Part shown: piece by piece, positions 1 to 6,968 of the stretch | Numbering within the stretch: position 1 is the first letter of the stretch | Layout of the letters: each line of letters starts with the position of its first letter | Assembly (NCBI RefSeq): GCF_947253395.1 | Contig: NZ_CAMXYY010000040.1 | Coordinates: 1 to 14,617, forward strand | DNA: 14,617 bases | Source: an uncultured Olegusella sp. | Lineage (GTDB): Bacteria; Actinomycetota; Coriobacteriia; Coriobacteriales; Atopobiaceae | Direction: 5' to 3' | Made by a program: the position numbers and the translations under genes | Notes under the pieces: generated by a model | Told to the model about the DNA's origin: nothing | What the model saw: only the letters and a program-made list of their open reading frames with translations | The model's database searches: none

Positions 1-46
1 ATTAGAATAACGGTCTCGTGGGCTCGGAGATGTGTATAAGAGACAG
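1..46. other. Nextera (Tn5) sequencing adapter at contig end
   Basis: Positions 13-46 match the Illumina Nextera read-2 transposase adapter base for base. They end in the 19-bp Tn5 mosaic end at 28-46 (AGATGTGTATAAGAGACAG). Positions 1-2 (AT) could be the end of the P7 arm and 3-12 a 10-base i7 index; that part is inferred from the known adapter layout. This is library-preparation sequence left in the assembly and not genomic DNA. Genomic sequence starts at 47. Any protein predicted through here carries the adapter-derived peptides MYKRQ or MCIRDR. Confidence 0.97.
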
Positions 47-265
47 GATAAGCCTGTGCTGCGTTTGGATTTTGAAGGATTTCCTTATTTGGGTATCTGG
101 TCTCCTGGTTGCGAGACAGGTGATGCACCCTTTGTCGCCCTCGAGCCATGGACAGGTACTGCAACGCGTACCGACGAAGATGACATACTTGAACACAAGC
201 AAGGCAGTCTCATAGCAGAGCCTGGCAAGACTGTTGAGCGCGCTTTTAGCATAACCTTGCTTTAA
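47..265 (+). CDS. Aldose 1-epimerase (galactose mutarotase) family protein, C-terminal fragment
   Basis: Seventy-two codons plus TAA of a gene whose 5' part is missing because the contig begins here. The visible residues contain FPYLGIWSP, then APFVALEPWTGTA, and near the end AEPGKTVERAFSITL. This is the typical C-terminus of the GalM/LacX-type aldose 1-epimerases, which interconvert alpha and beta anomers of hexoses in the cytoplasm. In this family the Glu of the xxEPW motif is the likely catalytic base, and the last beta strands follow a [hydrophobic]-x-PGE/K stretch. About three quarters of a usual 290-350 residue protein is absent, including the His residues that would confirm catalysis. 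The apparent in-frame start at 32-34 is GTG inside the adapter and is an artefact. The gene is convergent with valS, with a hairpin between them. The family call is fairly secure; which sugar it acts on cannot be told. Confidence 0.8.
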   Translation, partial: DKPVLRLDFEGFPYLGIWSPGCETGDAPFVALEPWTGTATRTDEDDILEHKQGSLIAEPGKTVERAFSITLL

Positions 266-272
266 ACAGAGC

Positions 273-320
273 CATAGCGCGGCAGCTTACAAAAATTTGC
301 AAGTTGTCGCGCTATGTTTT
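273..320 (+). terminator. Intrinsic terminator between aldose epimerase and valS
   Basis: A 16-bp stem (arms 273-288 and 301-316) with a 12-nt loop is followed by TTTT at 317-320. The two imperfect positions are G-T on the plus strand, so they pair as G-U in the plus-strand RNA but would be C-A mismatches in the minus-strand RNA. This assigns the hairpin primarily to the epimerase transcript. It lies 3 bp from the end of valS and could also weakly stop valS transcription, although the minus strand lacks a good U-tract. Confidence 0.75.
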
Positions 321-322
321 AC

Positions 323-3034
323 TTAGCTAAAGTCAGCAATTTGATTTTCAAGCTGCGAGATAGTTGCGCTCAGCTCATCAGCACGCGCGCGCTTCTTCTC
401 GATAACAGCCGCAGCTGCCTTGGCAACAAAGCTTTCATTGGCAAGCGTACGCTCGGTACCAGCAAGCTCTTTTCGAGCTGCCTCAAGCTGCTTGCCCAGG
501 CGCTTTTTCTCTGCTTCAAAATCAATGAGACCGCCGAGTGCCACAAATACTTCCATATCACCGAGAGCAACAGAAATAGCGCCCTGAGGCTTGTCAATGC
601 GCGCACCAACTACCATCTGGTCGATGCGGCCCACATTACAAATAAAGCTGCGTTGAGCCTCGATAACCTCGGCATCATTGCCCATAGTACGTACTGCCAC
701 ATCAAGCTCGGTGCGTGGGGAGAGGCGATAACGTGCACGCGTGGAACGCACAGCACCCACCAGCGCTTTTGCCAACTCAAAGTCGTGCTCCGCACGCTCA
801 TTTACATAGGAGACAAAGTCTGCCTCCTCAGGCCAGGCGGCCATCATAAGGAAACGACCGTCGTGGCTGACATACGTGCCATTTTCATCGCAATCCAGCT
901 TGCTTGCAGGCAACGCATCCCAAATCTTTTCGGTGACAAAAGGCATGACGGGATGCAACAAACGCAAACTCACATCAAGCACATAGACCAAATTGCGCTG
1001 TACTTGCAGCTTTTCTTCAGGGGTGCCCTCAAGCAGGCGACCTTTACAGAGCTCGATATACCAGTCGCAAACCTCATTCCAGAAGAAGGATTGCAAGTCG
1101 CGCGCATAATCACCAAACTCATATGTTTCTAACTGGCGCGTAGCCGTAGCAACCGCACGGGCAAGACGAGAAAGCATCCACGCATCCTCGGACGTTTTGG
1201 CAACAGGAGCTCCTGGCTGATAGCCCTCAAGGTTCATCTGTACAAAACGACTGGCATTCCAAATCTTGGTAACAAAGGAACGCGCTGCATCAGTACGATC
1301 TGATTTAATGAGTTCGCGTGTCTTTTTGTCGATATCAGCGTCAAACTTAACATCTTGATTGTTGGTAATCAACGTGAGCAGATTGTGACGCATGGCATCT
1401 GCACCGTACTTTTCCATCAAATCCATGGGGTCAACACCGTTGCCTTTGGACTTGGACATGCGGCTACCGTCCTTAGCCAAGATAGTCGCGTAAATATACA
1501 CATCGTGGAAGGGTACCTCATCGGTAAAGTACAAAGAACTCATGATCATACGCGCAACCCACAATGCGATAATGTCGCGAGCAGTCACGAGCACTTTGGT
1601 GGGGTGATGGCCTTCCATGCGTTCGGGATGGTCGGGCCAGCCTTGCGTAGCAAACGTCCATAGCTGGCTGGAAAACCAGGTGTCAAGTACATCCTCGTCT
1701 TGATGAATATGATGATTTCCACAATGTGGGCAGACATCAGTATCTTCAAGCAGAGCATCTTCCCAACCGCACTCCTCACAGTAAAACACCGGAATACGAT
1801 GGCCCCACCAGAGCTGACGGCTAATACACCAGTCCTTGAGGTTTTCCATCCAATTGAGATATGTCTGGGTCCAGCGCGCAGGATGGAACGTCACCTCACC
1901 ATCCTTTACCACCTGAGTCGCACGCGCCTTAAGCTTGTCAACAGCAACAAACCACTGCTCGGACAGCCATGGCTCCAGCGCAGTATCACAGCGATAGCAG
2001 TGCATGACTGAGTGCTCAATATCTTCGATATGATCAAGTAGGCCATGTTTGTCAAACCAAGCAACGATAGCCTCTCGAGCTTCATTGCGATCCATGCCTG
2101 AATAGGCGCCATAGCCCTCAATTACGTGCGCAGTTTCGTCAAAAATATTAATTTGCTCAAGATGGTGAGTTTGGCCCATAGCATAGTCATTGGGGTCATG
2201 AGCAGGAGTTACCTTGACAAAACCCGTACCAAAACCTGGCTGGACATGCCAATCAGAAAAAATTTCAATCTCACGATTGACGATGGGAAGCAAAACCTTC
2301 TTGCCCACAAAGTCAGCTTTTTCTGGATCTTGAGGACTAACCGCAACGCCCGTATCGCCAAGCATGGTCTCGGGACGCGTGGTTGCCACAGTGATATACG
2401 TTGCATCACCTACAGGCTCTACCAAGGGGTAACGCAAATACCAAAGATGACTTTTTTCATCATGATATTCGGCCTCATCATCAGAAATAGCGGTACAGCA
2501 GTGAGGACACCAGTTCACAATACGCTTACCTCGATAAATGAGACCGTCATGGTACCAGTCGACAAAGACCTTGCGAACCGCACGTGAAAACTCAGGACTC
2601 ATCGTAAATTGCTCATCATCAAAATCGATGGAACAACCCATGCGCTTAATCTGATTGACAATCGTGCCACCGTACTCATGAGTCCAGTCCCAACAGACAT
2701 CTAAGAACTTTTCACGACCCATTTCAAGACGAGACTTACCTTCTGCCTTGAGCTTTTTATCGACCTTGGTCTGAGTGGCAATGCCTGCATGGTCTGTACC
2801 CAAAATCCAGCGAGTAGAGCGCCCGCGCATACGGTTATAGCGCACAAAGGTATCTTGGATACTGTCATCCATCGCATGACCCATATGCAAAATACCAGTA
2901 ACGTTGGGAGGTGGAATGGTAACCGTACAGTCCCCTACACCGCAAGAACGCTGATAGCAGCTCGCCTGAACCCATCGCTTAATCTGCTCAGGTTCGTTGG
3001 TAGCAGGGTCGTAGGTCTTGGGCATTTCTTCCAT
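323..3034 (-). CDS. valS: Valine--tRNA ligase (ValRS)
   Basis: Cytoplasmic class I aminoacyl-tRNA synthetase that charges tRNA-Val with valine using ATP. The 903-residue length is normal. The PPPNVTG block is at residues 41-47, followed by the HIGH-type motif HMGH at 50-53. The CP1 editing domain carries TTRPETMLGDT (218-228) and TPAHDPNDY (276-284), which remove mischarged threonine. The KMSKS signature is RMSKS at 525-529. Zinc-type CxxC pairs are seen at C176/C179, C346/C349, C419/C422 and C435/C438, as in Thermus-like ValRS. An anticodon-binding domain follows, and residues about 838-903 form the C-terminal coiled coil that contacts the tRNA. The start at 3034 is chosen because GGAGG (complement of 3041-3045) lies 6 nt upstream; Met4 is a less well placed alternative. 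The gene starts 75 bp downstream of clpX in the same direction with no terminator between them, so it is probably the last gene of the clpP-clpX-valS transcript. Confidence 0.97.
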   Translation of the reverse strand: MEEMPKTYDPATNEPEQIKRWVQASCYQRSCGVGDCTVTIPPPNVTGILHMGHAMDDSIQDTFVRYNRMRGRSTRWILGTDHAGIATQTKVDKKLKAEGKSRLEMGREKFLDVCWDWTHEYGGTIVNQIKRMGCSIDFDDEQFTMSPEFSRAVRKVFVDWYHDGLIYRGKRIVNWCPHCCTAISDDEAEYHDEKSHLWYLRYPLVEPVGDATYITVATTRPETMLGDTGVAVSPQDPEKADFVGKKVLLPIVNREIEIFSDWHVQPGFGTGFVKVTPAHDPNDYAMGQTHHLEQINIFDETAHVIEGYGAYSGMDRNEAREAIVAWFDKHGLLDHIEDIEHSVMHCYRCDTALEPWLSEQWFVAVDKLKARATQVVKDGEVTFHPARWTQTYLNWMENLKDWCISRQLWWGHRIPVFYCEECGWEDALLEDTDVCPHCGNHHIHQDEDVLDTWFSSQLWTFATQGWPDHPERMEGHHPTKVLVTARDIIALWVARMIMSSLYFTDEVPFHDVYIYATILAKDGSRMSKSKGNGVDPMDLMEKYGADAMRHNLLTLITNNQDVKFDADIDKKTRELIKSDRTDAARSFVTKIWNASRFVQMNLEGYQPGAPVAKTSEDAWMLSRLARAVATATRQLETYEFGDYARDLQSFFWNEVCDWYIELCKGRLLEGTPEEKLQVQRNLVYVLDVSLRLLHPVMPFVTEKIWDALPASKLDCDENGTYVSHDGRFLMMAAWPEEADFVSYVNERAEHDFELAKALVGAVRSTRARYRLSPRTELDVAVRTMGNDAEVIEAQRSFICNVGRIDQMVVGARIDKPQGAISVALGDMEVFVALGGLIDFEAEKKRLGKQLEAARKELAGTERTLANESFVAKAAAAVIEKKRARADELSATISQLENQIADFS

Positions 3035-3109
3035 AACAATCCTCCCTCTCCTGCCACGACGTGGTGGGCACTCATGTCTTGAGCGTGCCTCGCCTTGGCG
3101 GAATAAAAC

Positions 3110-4486
3110 TTACAAGTTCGAACGGTTGGCGCCTTTACCAGAACGTACAATCTGGGGAGACTGCGCGCCACCCACCGATTCAGGCGTCACAATAACCTCG
3201 GTAATATCAAGGTCGCTTGGCAAGTCAAACATCGTGTTCTGCAGTGTTGCTTCACAGATGGACCGCAAGCCACGAGCACCCGTACCGCGGGCAATAGCTT
3301 GGTCAGCAATCTCGTGCAAAGAGTCCTCAGTAAAGTTCAAATCAACGCCTTCAAGATCAAACATACGCTTATACTGCTTGACAATAGCATTGCGCGGCTT
3401 GGTTAAAATCTCAACCAAATCATCTGCTGTCAGTTCACGCGTGGAGCAAATCACCGGGATACGCCCGATGAACTCAGGGATCATGCCAAATTTATGCAGG
3501 TCTTGAGGCATGACATTGCTCATCAGTTCGTCTTGGTCATCCTCGACCTTACGTGAAAGTTCAGCATTAAAGCCAATGCCCTTCTTGCCAATACGATCGG
3601 CAACAATCTTGTCCAAGCCCACAAAGGCGCCACCGCAGATAAACAAAATATTGGTGGTGTCGATGCGAATAAGCTCTTGCTGAGGATGCTTGCGACCACC
3701 TGTAGGGGGTACTGCGGCTTCGGTTCCCTCAAGAATCTTGAGCAATGCCTGCTGGACGCCCTCACCCGACACATCGCGCGTAATCGAGAGATTCTCAGCT
3801 TTGCGCGCAATTTTGTCGATCTCATCGATGTAAACAATGCCCATCTGAGCACGTTCAACATCGCCATCTGCAGCCGTTATGAGCTTGAGCAGGATATTTT
3901 CGACATCCTCACCCACATATCCCGCCTCGGTCAAAGTGGTTGCATCAGCAATGGCAAAGGGTACCTCAAGAAAGCGTGCCAACGTCTGAGCGAGTAATGT
4001 TTTACCTGTACCGGTAGGGCCAAGTAACAAGATGTTGGACTTTGCAATCTCAACGTCTTCGCTATCTTCAGCAACCTCATCAGCGCCTGCAGCAATGCGG
4101 CGATAATGATTGTAGACAGCCACACTCATTGCACGCTTGGCTTCTTCTTGGCCCATGACGTAATTTGAAAGTTCGTCATAAATCTCATGTGGCGTTGGAA
4201 GATGTTTGAGAGGCATCTCAGTGTTAGGCTCAAAGCCTTCCTCAGGCGCAAGCTCAAAACCAGCAGCTGCATCATTGCTGATATGTGTCAGTTCTTGGGC
4301 CCGTACACGAGCATCCTCAGCATCAGAACCTAAGATAATATCCTGACAAGCAGCAACACATTCATCGCAGATGAATACCCCATCAGGTCCTTGAATTAAC
4401 TTGCGCACCTGAGTACGAGTCTTGCCACAAAACGAGCAATGTAGCTCGTCAAACATCCCTGTTCCGTTCTTACCAAACGAAGGCAT
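3110..4486 (-). CDS. clpX: ATP-dependent Clp protease ATP-binding subunit ClpX
   Basis: AAA+ unfoldase that recognises substrates, unfolds them with ATP and feeds them into ClpP. The 458 residues fit the family. An N-terminal zinc-binding domain has C17/C20 and C40/C43. Walker A is GPTGTGKT at 156-163 and Walker B is IVYIDEID at 217-224. The substrate-gripping pore loop GYVG is at 189-192 and the RKH loop at 265-267. The IGF loop that docks on ClpP is at 304-306. The arginine-finger segment is PEFIGR (337-342), and the sensor-2 region is GTGARGLR (401-408). An AGGAGG ribosome-binding site lies 4 nt upstream of the ATG, which supports this start over Met11. Only 20 bp separate it from clpP upstream, which is operon spacing, and the IGF loop shows that it partners ClpP. 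Confidence 0.97.
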   Translation of the reverse strand: MPSFGKNGTGMFDELHCSFCGKTRTQVRKLIQGPDGVFICDECVAACQDIILGSDAEDARVRAQELTHISNDAAAGFELAPEEGFEPNTEMPLKHLPTPHEIYDELSNYVMGQEEAKRAMSVAVYNHYRRIAAGADEVAEDSEDVEIAKSNILLLGPTGTGKTLLAQTLARFLEVPFAIADATTLTEAGYVGEDVENILLKLITAADGDVERAQMGIVYIDEIDKIARKAENLSITRDVSGEGVQQALLKILEGTEAAVPPTGGRKHPQQELIRIDTTNILFICGGAFVGLDKIVADRIGKKGIGFNAELSRKVEDDQDELMSNVMPQDLHKFGMIPEFIGRIPVICSTRELTADDLVEILTKPRNAIVKQYKRMFDLEGVDLNFTEDSLHEIADQAIARGTGARGLRSICEATLQNTMFDLPSDLDITEVIVTPESVGGAQSPQIVRSGKGANRSNL

Positions 4487-4506
4487 GTGCCCTCCTACTC
4501 AAAATC

Positions 4507-5115
4507 TTACTGCTCGGTGCGTGACGTAATGACACGGTCTACGAGGCCATACTCCATCGCTTGTTGGGCACGCATATAATTATCGCGCTCGGTGTCAATA
4601 TTAATTTTTTCGACTGGCTGACCAGTATAGTTTGCGAGCAATTCATTGAGGTGCTCGCGAATCCACTTGGTCTCATTAGCCACAATCTGAATATCGGTCT
4701 GTTGTCCTTGAGCTCCAGAGATGGGCTGATGAATCAACACCATCGAATTAGGAAGTGCCATACGCTTGCCTTTGGTGCCAGCAGCAAGCAGGACAGACGC
4801 CATCGAGGCTGCCATTCCAACACAGATGGTCGAAATGTCAGGCTTAATAAAATTCATCGTATCGAGAATGCCCAAACCAGCATAGACCTCGCCACCAGGA
4901 GAGTCGATATACAGACTAATGTCTTTGTCGGGGTCTTGGCTTTCTAGGTGCAAGAGCTGCGCGATAACAAGATTTGCAGATTCGCGTGTAATCTCCTCAC
5001 CAAGAAAGACAATGCGGTCGTTGAGTAGTCTTGAATAGATGTCGTAGCTACGCTCCCCACGAGGGGTCTGCTCAACCACATAGGGAATCAAAGGAATATT
5101 TGTTGGGTTGTGCAT
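4507..5115 (-). CDS. clpP: ATP-dependent Clp protease proteolytic subunit ClpP
   Basis: Serine peptidase that forms the barrel-shaped protease chamber used with ClpX. With the start chosen here it has 202 residues, the usual size. The catalytic triad is Ser104 (in GMAASMAS), His129 (LIHQP) and Asp178 (ERDNYM); the spacings of 25 and 49 residues match characterised ClpPs. The N-terminus IPLIPYVVEQTPRGERSYDI is the segment that lines the axial pore. The reading frame stays open up to an ATG at 5184, but that ATG has no Shine-Dalgarno sequence, whereas the ATG at 5115 has AGGA 7 nt upstream and gives the family's normal N-terminus. It is followed by clpX after 20 bp. A terminator upstream (5191-5227) separates it from tig, so a promoter should lie within about 5116-5190. 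I see no clear -35/-10 there. Confidence 0.97.
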   Translation of the reverse strand: MHNPTNIPLIPYVVEQTPRGERSYDIYSRLLNDRIVFLGEEITRESANLVIAQLLHLESQDPDKDISLYIDSPGGEVYAGLGILDTMNFIKPDISTICVGMAASMASVLLAAGTKGKRMALPNSMVLIHQPISGAQGQQTDIQIVANETKWIREHLNELLANYTGQPVEKINIDTERDNYMRAQQAMEYGLVDRVITSRTEQ

Positions 5116-5190
5116 AAGTGCATCCTTTCGCCTACGAAATGCTTTACCTAACGATGGTACCCCACTCGTAGCTCTCTGAGACATTTTTGG

Positions 5191-5227
5191 ATAAAAGTGC
5201 CCCAGCAGTTTTTCTGCCAGGGCACTT
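5191..5227 (-). terminator. Intrinsic terminator of tig
   Basis: A 14-bp stem (arms 5195-5208 and 5214-5227) with a five-base loop. Two internal positions pair as G-U only in the minus-strand RNA; on the plus strand they are mismatches. On the minus strand the loop is AAAAA and the stem runs into a short U-rich stretch (TTTTAT). It starts 27 bp after the tig stop and ends before the clpP start, so tig and clpPX are probably separate transcripts with some read-through. The U-tract is short, so termination may be partial. Confidence 0.75.
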
Positions 5228-5253
5228 GACCATCAAAAACTTGCGACCAAAAA

Positions 5254-6597
5254 CTACTCAGCGTCCTCGCTGGCCTCGTCCTTGTTGCTCTCATCCTTGG
5301 CGCGAGCCTCGGCAACCTCGTCAACCTCAGTAACCTGTGCATTCTCAACAAGCCAGTTAACGGCCTTGGTGCGACGGATGGACTGACGCACCGCAGGCAT
5401 ACGACCATCAGAGAGGAACTCCTTGATGGAGGAATCAACATCTTTGACGTTGGCCTTCTCAAACTCACCACGGATATCCTCATCGCTACAGTCAAGCTTG
5501 AGCTCGCTTGCTAGAGCGTCAAGGGCCAGAGACTGGCGCGCACGCTCTTCGGCCTGATCGTGCAGGTCAGCCAAGAACTCATCGCTCTTGATGCCCTGCA
5601 TGCTGAGATACATATCAAGATTCATACCACGACGAGAAAGTTGACCCAAGAATTCCTGAGCAAGCTCGTTGAATACTTGATTTTGATAGGCCTCGGGAAC
5701 CTCCTCGAGATCGAGCTGTTCGCCAATAGCAGCCACAACGCGATCTTCCTTAAGACCTGGCAGGCCCTCCTTCTTGTCTGCTGCAACTTCTTCCTTGACA
5801 GCGTCACGGAGCTCAGCGACAGTATCAAAACCAAAGCCAGTCTTAGCAAACTCATCGGTAAGCTTGGGAGTAACTGCCTTCTGGATGGTATTGATAGTCA
5901 CCTCAACCTCAAACTCATGGGTATGGTCATCATGGCTGTGAGTCCAAGAGATGGTCTTGGTCTCACCAACCTTCATGCCAACAATTTCAGAGACGAGCTC
6001 ATCGGCAAGGTTAGGATTGCCAAGGGCGACGGTACGATCCTCACCAGCAATACCAGACTCACCCTTCTTGTCAACGGCAGTGACCGTAATCATGTCCTTG
6101 TCCTTGACTTTCTTGGCACGCTTATTGGGCTCAAAGGTGGTGCGATACGTGAGCAACTGCTCAATCTGGTGGTCAATCTCCGCCTCGGTTACCTCTGCAG
6201 GAGGCATATTGATAGCGGGAGCATCATAGCTCTTAAGACCAGCAACGGGAGGCACAACAACCGTGCAATCGATAACAAAGTCCTCGTGCTCAACGACAGG
6301 ATCAGACTCACCCCAGTCAGGACGCTCAACGGGAACAAGGTCGAGCTCCTCAATCATCTGAGGTTGAACCTCTTGGAGTAGCTCGTCAGTAGCCTGTGCG
6401 AGAACTGCGTCCCTACCCAAAATGCCATCAATAACAGGACGTGGTGCACGACCACGACGGAAGCCCTGGAAGTTATAGCGCTGAGCAATGTCACGATAGG
6501 TCTTCTTGACCGTAGCATCGACCTCAGCAGCAGGGACAGTAACCTTGGCCGCGACCTTGCCGTCGTCGGTCCTCTCAGAAGTGACGGAAATCTTCAA
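5254..6597 (-). CDS. tig: Trigger factor (ribosome-associated chaperone / peptidyl-prolyl isomerase)
   Basis: Chaperone that binds the ribosome exit tunnel and shields nascent chains. The 447 residues fit the family. The N-terminal ribosome-binding domain carries the signature GFRRGRAPR at 45-53. An FKBP-like PPIase domain spans roughly 150-245, and the helical C-terminal chaperone arms run from about 250 to 420. An acidic tail (about 424-447) follows. The start codon is TTG at 6595-6597: it gives the family N-terminus MKISV, and GGAGG lies 4 nt upstream, while no ATG in frame fits. The PPIase domain contains a His-rich stretch, THSHDDHTHEFE (219-230). It lies downstream of tRNA-Leu on the same strand (65 bp apart), with a dyad between them and a terminator after it. 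Proximity to clpP and clpX is the common arrangement in bacteria and groups folding with degradation. Confidence 0.96.
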   Translation of the reverse strand: MKISVTSERTDDGKVAAKVTVPAAEVDATVKKTYRDIAQRYNFQGFRRGRAPRPVIDGILGRDAVLAQATDELLQEVQPQMIEELDLVPVERPDWGESDPVVEHEDFVIDCTVVVPPVAGLKSYDAPAINMPPAEVTEAEIDHQIEQLLTYRTTFEPNKRAKKVKDKDMITVTAVDKKGESGIAGEDRTVALGNPNLADELVSEIVGMKVGETKTISWTHSHDDHTHEFEVEVTINTIQKAVTPKLTDEFAKTGFGFDTVAELRDAVKEEVAADKKEGLPGLKEDRVVAAIGEQLDLEEVPEAYQNQVFNELAQEFLGQLSRRGMNLDMYLSMQGIKSDEFLADLHDQAEERARQSLALDALASELKLDCSDEDIRGEFEKANVKDVDSSIKEFLSDGRMPAVRQSIRRTKAVNWLVENAQVTEVDEVAEARAKDESNKDEASEDAE

Positions 6598-6616
6598 CGT
6601 TCCTCCAGTGTCTCAT

Positions 6617-6645
6617 GCCAAATCATCTGCAAACGTTAATTTGGC
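6617..6645. promoter_or_regulatory. Inverted repeat in the tig 5' leader
   Basis: GCCAAAT (6617-6623) and ATTTGGC (6639-6645) are perfect 7-bp inverted arms separated by 15 bp. They lie between the 3' end of tRNA-Leu and the tig start. There is no U-tract on the minus strand, so this is not an ordinary terminator. It could be an operator, or an RNA hairpin that marks processing of a tRNA-tig transcript. Its function is unknown. Confidence 0.35.
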
Positions 6646-6662
6646 TTTACCTCTTGTGCGAA

Positions 6663-6747
<85 letters not shown>

Positions 6748-6767
6748 ATATAAACACACAGGAGAAG

Positions 6768-6776
6768 ATATTAGCA
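6768..6776 (-). promoter_or_regulatory. Extended -10 promoter element for tRNA-Leu (and perhaps tig)
   Basis: On the minus strand the sequence reads TGCTAATAT, an extended -10 (TGn plus TAATAT), ending 20 nt before the tRNA-Leu 5' end. I find no good -35 at 16-18 nt spacing, which is tolerated by extended -10 promoters. No other minus-strand promoter is obvious between here and tig, so tig may depend partly on this one. Confidence 0.45.
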
Positions 6777-6891
6777 AAATAACCCTCCGCTGGGTAGGAA
6801 AACTCAAACTGACCACGCAGCAACTACATGACTACCGTTGACGGAAGAAATGCATGCGGATTATCTCTGCTTTGAAGCAGAAATTCTAGAC

Positions 6892-6932
6892 AAAAAACAG
6901 CGCCTGCCGAGCATGAGACCGGCAGACGCTGT
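6892..6932 (-). terminator. Intrinsic terminator of gdhA
   Basis: Arms at 6897-6909 and 6920-6932 form a 13-bp GC-rich stem with a 10-nt loop. The single imperfect position pairs as U-G only in the minus-strand RNA. The stem is followed on the minus strand by a run of Ts (the A run at 6892-6897). It begins 36 bp after the gdhA stop. This is a textbook rho-independent terminator. Confidence 0.92.
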
Positions 6933-6968
6933 AAAACCATCACGCACAGATTCTCTTGTACAGACGCC

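Noticed and set aside
18..215. Open frames at the left edge containing MCIRDR and HISEPTRP peptides
   Set aside because: These are translations of the Nextera adapter joined to other frames of the aldose epimerase gene.
314..1132. 272-codon open frame on the plus strand
   Set aside because: It lies wholly antisense within valS, has no family features and no convincing ribosome-binding site; a shadow of the valS reading frame.
5116..5184. N-terminal extension of ClpP
   Set aside because: The upstream ATG has no Shine-Dalgarno sequence and the extension is not part of the family; the internal ATG at 5115 has a proper site.
5560..6381. 273-codon open frame on the plus strand
   Set aside because: Entirely antisense to tig, low-complexity composition typical of a shadow frame, no recognisable motif.
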